Assembly: GCA_017470055.1 (NCBI GenBank)
Contig: JAFUFD010000092.1
Span: 1 to 55,768, forward strand
DNA: 55,768 bases
DNA from: Prevotella sp.
GTDB lineage: Bacteria; Bacteroidota; Bacteroidia; Bacteroidales; Bacteroidaceae
Reading direction: 5' to 3'
Shown here: piece by piece, positions 41,591 through 50,499 of the stretch
How positions within the stretch are numbered: position 1 is the stretch's first letter
How the letters are laid out: each line of letters begins with the position of its first letter
Notes under the pieces: model-generated
The model's database searches: none
What the model saw: the letters and a program-made list of their open reading frames with translations, nothing else
What the model was told of the DNA's origin: nothing
Program-made: the position numbers and the translations under genes

Positions 41591-43372
41591 TTATATTTCG
41601 TTTCCGGTATACAGTTGATAGTATTTCCCCTTTTGTTGTAGGAGTTCGTCGTGGGTGCCCTGCTCGATGATGCGACCGTGGTCGAGGACGATGATCTGGT
41701 CAGCATTACGAACCGTACTGAGGCGATGGGCGATGACGAAGGTGGTGCGTCCCTGCATGATGGAGTCCATGCCACGCTGTACCAACTGCTCTGTGCGGGT
41801 GTCGATAGAGGAAGTCGCCTCGTCGAGGATCAGGACAGGGGGATTGGCGACAGCGGCACGGGCAATGGCAAGCAGTTGGCGCTCACCTTGGCTGAGGTTG
41901 CCTCCATCGCCACTGAGCATGGTGTGATAGCCACCAGCGAGACGGCGGATGAAGTCGTCGGCACCGACCAGTCGTGCCGCCTCGATACACTCCTCGTCGG
42001 TGGCATCGAGTTTACCATAGCGGATGTTGTCGAGGACGGTGCCTGTGAAGAGGTGGGTCTCCTGCAGGACGATGCTCATGCTCTTGCGGAGGGAGTCCTT
42101 GCGGATATTGGTGATGGGAATGCCGTCGTAGAGAATCTGACCGCCTTGTATCTCGTAAAAGCGGTTGATGAGGTTGATGATGGTGGTCTTGCCTGCTCCC
42201 GTGCCTCCGACAAAGGCGATCTTCTGCCCAGGATTGGTGTTGATGTCGATATTGAAGAGAACCTGCTTGTCCTTGGTATAGCCGAAGTCCACGTCTTTGA
42301 AATCGACATCGCCCTTTGGCTCTGTCAGTTCTGTGTGCCCATGGTCCACCTCAGGCTCAGCATCACCTAAGGCGAAGACACGCTCGGCTCCCACGGAGGC
42401 GTTAAGCACGCTGTTGATCTGCTGACTGACGTGTGAGACAGGTTGTGTGAAACTCTTGTTGAGTTGTAGGAAAGCAACCACAGTTCCTAATGACACGGTA
42501 AGTGCAGAACTGAACGTTGGGAGAGTAGAGTCGATGGCGAGGGTGGCACCGACAACGGCAAGGAGGACATAGCCAAGGTTACCGAGGTTGCCATTGACAG
42601 GCATCACGATATTGGCAATCCTGTTAGCATGATAGGCAGAGGAGCGCAGTTGCTCGTTGATAGCCTCGAAGTCCTGTATCGTCTGCGCCTCATGGCAAAA
42701 GACCTTCACGACCTTTTGTCCTGTCATCATCTCCTCTATGAACCCATTGACCTTGGCGAGGCTCTGCTGCTGGGTGCGGAAGAAGGCTCGTGACCGCTTG
42801 CCTAATTGGGTCGTGGCAATCATCATGACCACGGCAATGAGGATGCTGACCAGTGTCAGGGGAATGCTCAGTACCACCATGGATGTGAATGTTGCCACAA
42901 TGGTGATGATGGACGAGAACACCTGTGCCATCGCTGTGGATATCATCTGGCGCAGGGAGTCGACATCATTGGTATAGACGGACATGATATCGCCATGGGA
43001 ACGCTGGTCGAAATAACTGATGGGCAGTCGCTGCATCTTCTCGAAGATATGTTTGCGCAGTCGCAGCATCGTCCCTTGGCTGATGGAAATCATGAGTCGA
43101 TTGTAGGTATAGGAGCAGATGGTACCAAAGAACAGGATCAGCCCTAACTTAAACAAGGTTTGCGCTAAGGAGGCATATTCTGGGTTGTCAGTCTGTGTGA
43201 GCGGCACGATATAGTCGTCGATGAGGGTCTTGGTAAAGAGGGAAGACACTAATGAGGTGAGCGACGAGACGAGGATGCAGATGAGAACCAGCAGCATGGC
43301 CCATTTGTAATGCTGCCAAACAAAGGTCGTCATACGCAACAGCACGTCACGCTTAATCTCTCCCTTAGGCAT
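41591..43372 (-). CDS. ABC exporter half-transporter, second of a pair
   Basis: From the ATG at 43372 the product has 593 residues: an N-terminal membrane domain of six segments (WAMLLVLICILVSSLTSLVSSLF, LFKLGLILFFGTICSYTY and others) and a C-terminal ATPase. Walker A is GGTGAGKTTIINL near 392, the signature LSQGERQLLAIARA near 495, Walker B VLILDEATSSID near 518, and the switch His in FVIAHRLSTV. It overlaps the upstream ABC gene by eight bases, which suggests a heterodimeric multidrug-type exporter. The substrate is unknown. Confidence 0.93.
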   Translation of the reverse strand: MPKGEIKRDVLLRMTTFVWQHYKWAMLLVLICILVSSLTSLVSSLFTKTLIDDYIVPLTQTDNPEYASLAQTLFKLGLILFFGTICSYTYNRLMISISQGTMLRLRKHIFEKMQRLPISYFDQRSHGDIMSVYTNDVDSLRQMISTAMAQVFSSIITIVATFTSMVVLSIPLTLVSILIAVVMMIATTQLGKRSRAFFRTQQQSLAKVNGFIEEMMTGQKVVKVFCHEAQTIQDFEAINEQLRSSAYHANRIANIVMPVNGNLGNLGYVLLAVVGATLAIDSTLPTFSSALTVSLGTVVAFLQLNKSFTQPVSHVSQQINSVLNASVGAERVFALGDAEPEVDHGHTELTEPKGDVDFKDVDFGYTKDKQVLFNIDINTNPGQKIAFVGGTGAGKTTIINLINRFYEIQGGQILYDGIPITNIRKDSLRKSMSIVLQETHLFTGTVLDNIRYGKLDATDEECIEAARLVGADDFIRRLAGGYHTMLSGDGGNLSQGERQLLAIARAAVANPPVLILDEATSSIDTRTEQLVQRGMDSIMQGRTTFVIAHRLSTVRNADQIIVLDHGRIIEQGTHDELLQQKGKYYQLYTGNEI

Positions 43373-45122
43373 CGAAATCGCCGATGTTCTCTGTCTGAAT
43401 TGCATAGATCTCTTGATATAACTGGTTTGTCTTTAATAGGTTCTCGTGGGTATCGTAACCTGTCACCACGCCATTGTCCATGACAAGGATGCGGTCACAG
43501 TCCTTGACACTGAGGATGCGCTGGGCAATGATGACCTTCGTCATCTCTGGCAACTGGGTATGGAACGCCTCCCGTATCTTGGCGTCTGTTGCCGTATCAC
43601 AGGCGGAGGTAGAGTCGTCGAGCACCAGTACCTTCGGGTGCTTCAGCAGGGCACGGGCGATACAGAGGCGTTGCTTCTGTCCACCGCTGATATTCGTGCC
43701 ACCTTGCTCGATATGGGTCTGGTAGCCGTCAGGCATCTGACTGATGAACTCCTCTGCCTGTGCCATTTGGCAGGCTCTCTGGCATTCCTCTATGGTGGCA
43801 TGGGGATTACCCCAGCGGAGGTTTTCGAGGATGGTGCCGCTGAACAGGATGTTCTGTTGTAATACGACAGAGACGGCTGTGCGTAATGTCGTCAGGTCGT
43901 ACTCCTTCACGTCATGTCCCCCTACCAATACCTCTCCTTGGGTAGGGTCGTAGAGACGGCTCACTAAATTGACGAGGGTCGACTTACCAGAGCCGGTGCC
44001 GCCTATCACACCAATCGTCTCTCCGCTCTTGACGGAGAAGTTGATGTTGTAGAGAGCAGAGCGTTTGTGGCCGATGCCCCCTAACTTAGGGGACGAAGTG
44101 TAGTCGAATCTCACACGCTTGAACTCAATGCTGCCATCGGGTACCTCCATAATTCCGTTGGCTGGGTTCACGATATCGGGCTCCTCCTCGATGACCTCCG
44201 CCACACGCTTGGCGGAGGCGGCGCTCTGGGTGAGCATGACGAAGACCATGGAGAGCATCATGAGCGACATGAGGATGGACATGACATAGGTGAAGAGCGA
44301 GGTCAGTTCTCCTGTCGTCAACGTGCCGCCCACAATATAATGGGCACCAAACCACGAGAGGGCGATGATGCAGCCATAGACCACCATATTCATGATAGGA
44401 TGGTTCCAAGCCATCAGACTCTCCGCCTTGACGTAAAGTTTATAGAGGTTCTCAGCGGCGCGGGCGAATTTCTCGTTCTCGTATCTCTCACGGACAAACG
44501 CCTTGACGAGTCGGATGCCAGTGACATTCTCCTGTACGCTCTGGTTCAACTCGTCGTATTTCACGAACACCTGCTGAAACAGTCTCGCCACTCTTGAGAT
44601 AATATGGTATAAGGAGAAACTCAGGATAACGAGTGCCACTACGAAGATGACAGACAAGCGGGCGTCGATGACCAGGCACATTAGGATGCTGAGAATTAGG
44701 CGGAAAGGTGCCCTCACTGTGACCCTCAAGATCTGTTGGTAGGCATTCTGCAATGAGTTGACATCTGTCGTCATGCGGGTGATCAGTCCACTGGTGGAGT
44801 ATTTGTCGATGTCTGAGAAGGCAAAGCGCTGGATGTTCCGATACATCGCACTCCGCAGGTTGGCGGCAAACCCAGTGGCGGCATAGGCGGAGAAACGTCC
44901 AGCCAGAATACCAAAGCCCAGACTGAGGAACGCCATGCCTAACATCACGGCTCCATAGCGGTAGACATTCTCGATATTCCCGGCATTGATGCCCTTGTCG
45001 ATGAGTGAGGCCGTGACGTAGGGTATCAGTACATCCATCACTACTTCCATAGCCGTAAAGGTGGGGGTTAGGAGTGATGCTGTACGGTATTGCCGAATCT
45101 GTTGATAGAGCGTCTTAAACAT
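43365..45122 (-). CDS. ABC exporter half-transporter, first of a pair
   Basis: The 585-residue product has an N-terminal membrane domain (MEVVMDVLIPYVTASLIDKGI at the start) and a C-terminal ATPase. Walker A is GGTGSGKSTLVNL near 374, the signature ISGGQKQRLCIARALL near 478, and Walker B VLVLDDSTSACD near 500. Walker B ends in Asp-Asp rather than Asp-Glu, and the switch position is IAQRILSV rather than IAHR. This half is therefore probably the degenerate site of an asymmetric heterodimer, with the consensus site in the second gene. Confidence 0.93.
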   Translation of the reverse strand: MFKTLYQQIRQYRTASLLTPTFTAMEVVMDVLIPYVTASLIDKGINAGNIENVYRYGAVMLGMAFLSLGFGILAGRFSAYAATGFAANLRSAMYRNIQRFAFSDIDKYSTSGLITRMTTDVNSLQNAYQQILRVTVRAPFRLILSILMCLVIDARLSVIFVVALVILSFSLYHIISRVARLFQQVFVKYDELNQSVQENVTGIRLVKAFVRERYENEKFARAAENLYKLYVKAESLMAWNHPIMNMVVYGCIIALSWFGAHYIVGGTLTTGELTSLFTYVMSILMSLMMLSMVFVMLTQSAASAKRVAEVIEEEPDIVNPANGIMEVPDGSIEFKRVRFDYTSSPKLGGIGHKRSALYNINFSVKSGETIGVIGGTGSGKSTLVNLVSRLYDPTQGEVLVGGHDVKEYDLTTLRTAVSVVLQQNILFSGTILENLRWGNPHATIEECQRACQMAQAEEFISQMPDGYQTHIEQGGTNISGGQKQRLCIARALLKHPKVLVLDDSTSACDTATDAKIREAFHTQLPEMTKVIIAQRILSVKDCDRILVMDNGVVTGYDTHENLLKTNQLYQEIYAIQTENIGDFDA

Positions 45123-45127
45123 TTATT

Positions 45128-45658
45128 TCAGTTAAGGAGTTGGCGGAGGTCATCCGGTGAGTTCGCTATCAGGATTTGGTGATGCCAGTCTTTTCTGGTG
45201 AAACCTTTTGACTGGAGGTCGTCAAGGAGGGCTTGCAGGGAGTTCCAAAACCCTTTCATGTTATAAAGGATGATTTTCTTGCTATGGTAGCCGATGGTAG
45301 CGGAGGCGGCAATGGTGAAAACCTCGTCAAGGGTGCCAATGCCACCTGGCAGGGCGATGAATACATCTGCCTGATCTTGCATCAGTTGCTTGCGGTCACT
45401 TAGGTTGTCGCAGAACATCTCGACATCCACATAGGGGCTGATGCGTCCCGACTGTTCAATAATGGTGGGTATGACACCGATGACTTGTCCACCAGCCTCA
45501 TGGGTAGCCTTCGCCACGCACTCCATCAAGCCTTGGTTGACACCTCCGTACACCAGGGAGTGCCCGTTTTCCCCTATCCAACGCCCCAGTTCCTCCGTCA
45601 TCCGGAAGAAATCGGAGTCAATATCGGCATTCGCAGAGCAGAAAACACAAATTCTCAT
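45128..45658 (-). CDS. LOG family protein (TIGR00730)
   Basis: The 176-residue product begins MRICVFCSANADID and carries LVYGGVNQGLM near 36 and ALPGGIGTLDEVF near 103. The PGGxGTxxE motif defines the lysine-decarboxylase-like/LOG family, whose members cleave nucleoside 5'-monophosphates (cytokinin-type or related). It lies between nrdG and the ABC pair in one operon, with gaps of nine and five bases. Confidence 0.92.
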   Translation of the reverse strand: MRICVFCSANADIDSDFFRMTEELGRWIGENGHSLVYGGVNQGLMECVAKATHEAGGQVIGVIPTIIEQSGRISPYVDVEMFCDNLSDRKQLMQDQADVFIALPGGIGTLDEVFTIAASATIGYHSKKIILYNMKGFWNSLQALLDDLQSKGFTRKDWHHQILIANSPDDLRQLLN

Positions 45659-45667
45659 GATGATAGT

Positions 45668-46135
45668 TTATTTTTTCCAGAAACGACTGGTGATATCCTC
45701 AAACTCCCCGTTCTCCGTCTGGCGGTAGAGGCGTTGATTGGTGGTAGGTTGCTTGAGGGGGCCCAGATGCTTGATGAAAGGACCGATCTTGATATAATCG
45801 AAATCGGTCTTACAAATAGAGGAAGAGATGCGGATGCGCCCACTATACCATGCGACCTTGAACATAGGATGCGCCTCATGAATATACTGCGCCAGTTGGT
45901 TGACACTTTTCGGATCGGCGTCACCTCCCATGAAAGCGATACAAGTGATGTCGCTACCGAACTTTTTGACAAAGCCATCAATGGCATCGGTATCCAAGGG
46001 AAGTCCGATGTCCTCCCAGAGATAGTGGCTGTGGCAGCCAGGGCAGCGACAAGGGCAATTCGAGATATTGATCGCCAATGTTACCTCATCGGGTATCTCT
46101 TGGAATACGATGCCAGTGTTGACGTATTTAAGCAT
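45668..46135 (-). CDS. nrdG: Anaerobic ribonucleotide reductase activase
   Basis: The 155-residue radical-SAM enzyme installs the glycyl radical on NrdD. The cluster motif lies at NCPCRCPGCHS near residue 26-36 (Cys-x3-Cys-x2-Cys), and FMGGDADP near 72 is the GGE-like SAM-binding motif. Its length is usual for NrdG. It starts two bases after nrdD ends and works only with it. Confidence 0.93.
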   Translation of the reverse strand: MLKYVNTGIVFQEIPDEVTLAINISNCPCRCPGCHSHYLWEDIGLPLDTDAIDGFVKKFGSDITCIAFMGGDADPKSVNQLAQYIHEAHPMFKVAWYSGRIRISSSICKTDFDYIKIGPFIKHLGPLKQPTTNQRLYRQTENGEFEDITSRFWKK

Positions 46136-46137
46136 GA

Positions 46138-48237
46138 TTAATTCTTAGCATGCGCATAGAAACGACGAGCGGCCTCTTCCTGACGTGGCTGTGAGAAGTT
46201 GCTGACACGTTTCAGGTAACCGATGATACGTGTCATATAGTCCACATTCTTAGAATGGCAGTGGGGGCATTCCTTCAGATAACGCTTGTCGATATGTCCG
46301 CAGTCGTTGCAAACAGTGTTTGGAATATTGAATGTGAAGTAGTTGCAACCTTCCTGTGCAGCGACTTTCAAGAGATGGGCATATTGTTGTTTGCTGAGGT
46401 GTTCCTCTAAGTTCATGTGGAGTGCAGAGCCACCAGTGAGATGCTCGATATAGGGAGCACCATGCAGTTTGAACTTATCAATGATGGTCAGTGAGTCGTC
46501 CTCAACAACATAGAAATAACTGTTGTAGCAGTCGCGGGGTACGAAATAGCCGTCCTCACGATCCCACTTAGCATGCTTCACACCTACGTTCTCTGCAGGA
46601 ATCATCTCGCAATTGAACATTACCTCTTTAGTGCGATACTGCTTATTATACTTCTCAACCAAACCGAGGATACCCTGTACGAAATGCAGATAGTCATCAT
46701 TAGGGGTAATCTTCAGTCCCATGAACTCGGCTGCCTCTACCAGTCCGTTGATACCGATGGTAAGATACTGACGACTGATATTGATATAGCCGGCATCGAA
46801 AAGTGGCAACATACCATGAGCCTGTAATTCCTTCAAATTCTCATTATATGCTGTCTGCACCTTATGACAGAGGTCAATAACACCACCCAAGTACTCCAAA
46901 TAGTCTATCTTGTGATTGACGGCATACTGGATACAACGGTTCAAGTTGATAGTCAATACACTCTTCGAGCCAGTGGACACACCACCAGCACCCAGTGTAT
47001 AACTGAAACCATTGTCCGTGATTTCGTTGCGCAGACGGCAGCAAGAACTCAAGGAGTCGGCATTATCACTCATATAGGTAAAGAACGAATGTCCCTCAGC
47101 ATACATCTCTGCCGTGAAATCGCCCCACTCCTTATCCAGACACTCACCGTTCTTATCGGTCAACAAAGCCATGGTCTCTACAGGGAAGGTCAGCAGGGTC
47201 TTGGTGCGCTCTTGGTTAAACCACTTCATGAAACGCTTCTGCAACCATGACAGACCCTCCCAGTCTGGCTTGGAGCCATCGGGGAAATAGAACTCACCAA
47301 AGATACTCTCAAAATAGTATTTGTCATAATAGGCTACATTCCAGAACACAGCCTGATAGTTGCGGGCACCAGTTGGTTGGTTCAAGGTGTAGACTATCTG
47401 CTCGAAATAATCTGTTATCACTTTGTCGAGTGTGCGCTTCTTCAAACTGAGGTCAGCCAGTTCGTCAGAGTGCTTATAATAGTCCTGTCCATATTCCTTT
47501 CCTAAAAAATAGTTCATGTACATCAGGAATTCAGGGGTTGCACAAGCACCACTCAGCATACTGGAAACCATGAACACCATGTTCACGAAACCACCACAGA
47601 AACTCTTTAGGTTCGTGGGTGCTGTGGAGTTACCACCAATGGAAATGGTACCACCAATCAGCCAGGGATACATTGTAATGGAAGCACAATAGTTGGCAAG
47701 ACTTGTCTCGTCATTTTTATATATAAAATGGTGAGTTAGTTTGTCAATATATTCATCAGCAAGTTGCTTGCCATACATTTTCTTGATGCGGTCTGTCAAC
47801 AGACGACGGTTCAAGCGAATGAAGTTGGATTTAGGCAACTCACCTATCAAAGTTGCAATATTCTTATGCTCTACGTTTGCATTAGCATCATACTTTGAAC
47901 CTGTTGCGGCATTCACAGACTCGCAATATTCTGACAAGAATTCCAATTTGGCAAGTGTCTCACGGTCCTCCGTGTGAGCCTGACGATATAGCATAAAAGA
48001 CTTTGCTACTTTATAGTAGCCCTCGCTCATCAAGGCCTCTTCCACTTGATTTTGGATGTCCTCTACTGTTATGTCGTTTTGAATATTTAAACGACTGAGA
48101 ATCTTTGAGATAGCACCAAGATCAGTAGGCTGGTTAACACTTTCGAACGCCTTCAAAATGGCATTCATAATCTTGTCTAGCGAGAACTGATCTTTTGATC
48201 CGTCGCGTTTCGTGATGGTGAAGTTTTTAATTTCCAT
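46138..48237 (-). CDS. nrdD: Anaerobic ribonucleoside-triphosphate reductase
   Basis: From the ATG at 48237 the product has 699 residues. The N-terminus (FTITKRDGSKDQFSLDKIMNAILKAFESV) is an ATP-cone for allosteric control. The 10-stranded barrel contains the catalytic region SCCRLRNEI and GSKSVLTINLNRC. The C-terminal zinc site is CNDCGHIDKRYLKECPHCHS, and the glycyl radical lies in RIIGYLKRVSNFS (Gly near 677). It makes dNTPs under anaerobic conditions, as expected for a strict anaerobe. The leader holds repeated operator-like motifs. Confidence 0.96.
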   Translation of the reverse strand: MEIKNFTITKRDGSKDQFSLDKIMNAILKAFESVNQPTDLGAISKILSRLNIQNDITVEDIQNQVEEALMSEGYYKVAKSFMLYRQAHTEDRETLAKLEFLSEYCESVNAATGSKYDANANVEHKNIATLIGELPKSNFIRLNRRLLTDRIKKMYGKQLADEYIDKLTHHFIYKNDETSLANYCASITMYPWLIGGTISIGGNSTAPTNLKSFCGGFVNMVFMVSSMLSGACATPEFLMYMNYFLGKEYGQDYYKHSDELADLSLKKRTLDKVITDYFEQIVYTLNQPTGARNYQAVFWNVAYYDKYYFESIFGEFYFPDGSKPDWEGLSWLQKRFMKWFNQERTKTLLTFPVETMALLTDKNGECLDKEWGDFTAEMYAEGHSFFTYMSDNADSLSSCCRLRNEITDNGFSYTLGAGGVSTGSKSVLTINLNRCIQYAVNHKIDYLEYLGGVIDLCHKVQTAYNENLKELQAHGMLPLFDAGYINISRQYLTIGINGLVEAAEFMGLKITPNDDYLHFVQGILGLVEKYNKQYRTKEVMFNCEMIPAENVGVKHAKWDREDGYFVPRDCYNSYFYVVEDDSLTIIDKFKLHGAPYIEHLTGGSALHMNLEEHLSKQQYAHLLKVAAQEGCNYFTFNIPNTVCNDCGHIDKRYLKECPHCHSKNVDYMTRIIGYLKRVSNFSQPRQEEAARRFYAHAKN

Positions 48238-48283
48238 TGTTCTATATATTATCAAGTTTTTAATTACTTCTATTTAGAGGAAA

Positions 48284-48366
48284 AGTTTTCCGTTTTGGAC
48301 AACTTTTTTATTTTTTAAATCCAAAAAGTTTTCCATTTCGGAAAACCGAATTCGGTTGCAAAGATA
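48284..48366 (-). promoter_or_regulatory. nrdD promoter region with repeated palindromes
   Basis: On the minus strand the -7 box TATCTTTG (complement of 48359-48366) is followed at the transcription start by a perfect 14-bp palindrome (48344-48357, AACCGAATTCGGTT). Two 20-bp direct repeats follow, at 48327-48346 and 48284-48303. They share AGTTTTCC, TTT and GGA, and are themselves imperfect palindromes. They look like operators. They do not match the NrdR box as I know it. Confidence 0.6.
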
Positions 48367-48504
48367 GTAAATTTCCCGAATACCATCACTATATAATATC
48401 TAAAAAAATGTAAATATCCAAATAAATTTGGTACTTCCCTTACTTCTTCGTACCTTTGACCTTACGGTCGAAGATAGGCTGCATCTCGGAAAATTGCAAA
48501 TAAA

Positions 48505-48536
48505 TTTGCATTTTCTCTCGATTTGCACTATCTTTG
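48505..48536 (+). promoter_or_regulatory. Promoter of the DEAD-box helicase gene
   Basis: TTTG at 48505-48508 and TATCTTTG at 48529-48536 are 20 bp apart. Transcription would begin near 48543, which rules out the TTG at 48534 as a start codon. Confidence 0.8.
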
Positions 48537-48560
48537 CACCCAAATAATACAGTATTAGAT

Positions 48561-50462
48561 TTGAAGACATTTGAAGAGTTAGGCGTTTGCGAAGAGATTC
48601 GCCGCGCTATTGAGGAGTTGGGTTTCGTACAGCCCATGCCCGTACAGGAGGAGGTAATCCCTTATTTGCTTGGTAATCAGAATGATGTTATCGCACTTGC
48701 CCAGACAGGAACAGGTAAGACGGCAGCATTTGGTATTCCCGTATTGCAGCGAATTGCAGAGACACCTCATCCCCAGTTCGGGGAGGTAGGGAGAGGTCTT
48801 CCTCATGCCTTGATACTTGCTCCTACCCGTGAACTTTGTTTGCAGATCACCGATGATCTGCGTGATTTCTCGAAGTATATGGAGGGGATCCATATCGAGG
48901 CAGTCTATGGAGGTGCCTCTATCGAGCAGCAGATACGTGCTTTACGAAAGGGAGTACAGGTCATTGTCGCTACTCCAGGTCGATTGATAGACCTGATGAA
49001 GCGTGGGGTGGCAAAGTTGGATGATGTGTATAATGTGGTGCTTGACGAGGCGGACGAGATGTTGAACATGGGTTTCTCCGAGAGTATCGACGCTATTTTG
49101 GAGGGAGTCCCTGCCGAACGTAACACTTTGTTGTTCTCCGCCACGATGAGTAAGGAGATAGAGCGTATCGCCAAGGGTTATCTGCATGACTACAAAGAGA
49201 TTGTGGTGGGAAGCCGTAATGAGGGTGCCGAGCATGTGAACCATATTTATTATATGGTGAATGCCAAGGACAAGTATCTTGCCCTGAAGCGTTTGGTCGA
49301 CTATTATCCTCGTATTTTCGCCATCATCTTCTGTCGCACGAAGATGGAGACACAGGAGGTGGCCGATAAACTGATCCGTGACGGCTATAATGCGGAGAGC
49401 CTGCATGGCGATCTCTCCCAGCAGCAACGTGACCTGACGATGCAGAAGTTCCGCCAACATACCGTTCAGTTGCTGGTGGCAACGGATGTAGCGGCACGTG
49501 GATTGGATGTCGACGACCTGACACACGTCATCAACTACGGTCTACCAGATGATATTGAGAACTATACCCATCGTTCTGGTCGTACAGGACGTGCAGGAAA
49601 GAAAGGCACCTCCTTGAGTATTGTACACTCTCGCGAGAAGCATAAGATCCGTAATATAGAGAAGGAGATAGGTAAGGCTTTCGAGCAGGGAACGATTCCT
49701 ACTGCCGAGGAGATATGCAAGAAACAATTATATAAGGTGATGGACCAGATCGTCAAGGCTGACGTGGACGAGGAGCAGATCGCTCCGTTTATGTCGGATA
49801 TCGACCGTTTCTTCGAGTATGTCGACAAGGAGGACCTCATCAAGAAGATTGTATCCTTGGAGTTCGGACGTTTCCTTGCCTATTATGCTGATGCTCCAGA
49901 AATCACGCCAGTATCCTCTGGTCGTGATAAGGGTCAGAAACGGGAGAAGGGAGAGCGTGGTACCAAGGACAAACGGTCGAGAGGTAATGGTCCTCGCAAG
50001 GCGGAGGAAGGCTATCGTCGTCTGTTCATCAATCTTGGTAAGAGAGACGGTTTCTATCCTGGCGAGTTGATGCAGTTCCTGAACAAGCATGTGAAAGGTC
50101 ATGTGGAGGTAGGGCATATTGACCTGCTGACGATGATGTCGTATTTCGACGTACCAGAGGAGGATGCCCCTCGTGTGATGAAGTTTGTGAACGGCCAGAA
50201 ATACAAGGGTAGGGAAGTTCGCTGTAACGATGCCGACGAAGGTGGAATGGCTAGGGAGCCCAGAAATTATAGGAATCCTAGGGAAACTAGGTCAACTAGA
50301 TCACCTAGAGAAAATAGGACCCCTAGGGAAACTAAGAAGACCTATACCAAGAACGAGTGGATGCAGTTCTTGAATCCAGATGGTATGAAACTGAAAGGCG
50401 AGATGCCGGACTTCAGTGAGGAAGGCTGGGCAATACGAAAGCCAAGAAAGAAAAAAGGTTGA
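48561..50462 (+). CDS. DEAD-box RNA helicase, TTG start
   Basis: The first workable start is the TTG at 48561, giving 633 residues beginning MKTFEELGVCEEIRRAIEELGFVQPMPVQ (Q-motif); no ATG lies nearby. The core has AQTGTGKTAAF (Walker A), PTRELCLQ, VLDEADEMLNMGF (DEAD), SATMS, ARGLDVDDLTHVIN and HRSGRTGRAGK. A DbpA/CsdA-type RNA-binding domain (YRRLFINLGKRDGFYPGELMQFLNKH) sits near 475-550. The tail holds repeated Arg-rich units (NPRETRSTRSPRENRTPRE). It probably remodels ribosomal RNA or mRNA, perhaps in the cold. Confidence 0.93.
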   Translation: MKTFEELGVCEEIRRAIEELGFVQPMPVQEEVIPYLLGNQNDVIALAQTGTGKTAAFGIPVLQRIAETPHPQFGEVGRGLPHALILAPTRELCLQITDDLRDFSKYMEGIHIEAVYGGASIEQQIRALRKGVQVIVATPGRLIDLMKRGVAKLDDVYNVVLDEADEMLNMGFSESIDAILEGVPAERNTLLFSATMSKEIERIAKGYLHDYKEIVVGSRNEGAEHVNHIYYMVNAKDKYLALKRLVDYYPRIFAIIFCRTKMETQEVADKLIRDGYNAESLHGDLSQQQRDLTMQKFRQHTVQLLVATDVAARGLDVDDLTHVINYGLPDDIENYTHRSGRTGRAGKKGTSLSIVHSREKHKIRNIEKEIGKAFEQGTIPTAEEICKKQLYKVMDQIVKADVDEEQIAPFMSDIDRFFEYVDKEDLIKKIVSLEFGRFLAYYADAPEITPVSSGRDKGQKREKGERGTKDKRSRGNGPRKAEEGYRRLFINLGKRDGFYPGELMQFLNKHVKGHVEVGHIDLLTMMSYFDVPEEDAPRVMKFVNGQKYKGREVRCNDADEGGMAREPRNYRNPRETRSTRSPRENRTPRETKKTYTKNEWMQFLNPDGMKLKGEMPDFSEEGWAIRKPRKKKG

Positions 50463-50481
50463 GAGCACTCTCAACCTTTTT
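50453..50481. terminator. Bidirectional terminator
   Basis: A 13-bp stem (AAAAAGGTTGAGA with TCTCAACCTTTTT) overlaps the helicase stop codon and ends the convergent S46 peptidase gene too. Confidence 0.88.
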
Positions 50482-50499
50482 ATATATCCATACCTTATC

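Noticed and set aside
41651-42370. 239-residue plus-strand frame antisense to the ABC gene
   Set aside because: The opposite strand holds a complete ABC transporter with all motifs; this frame is a shadow.
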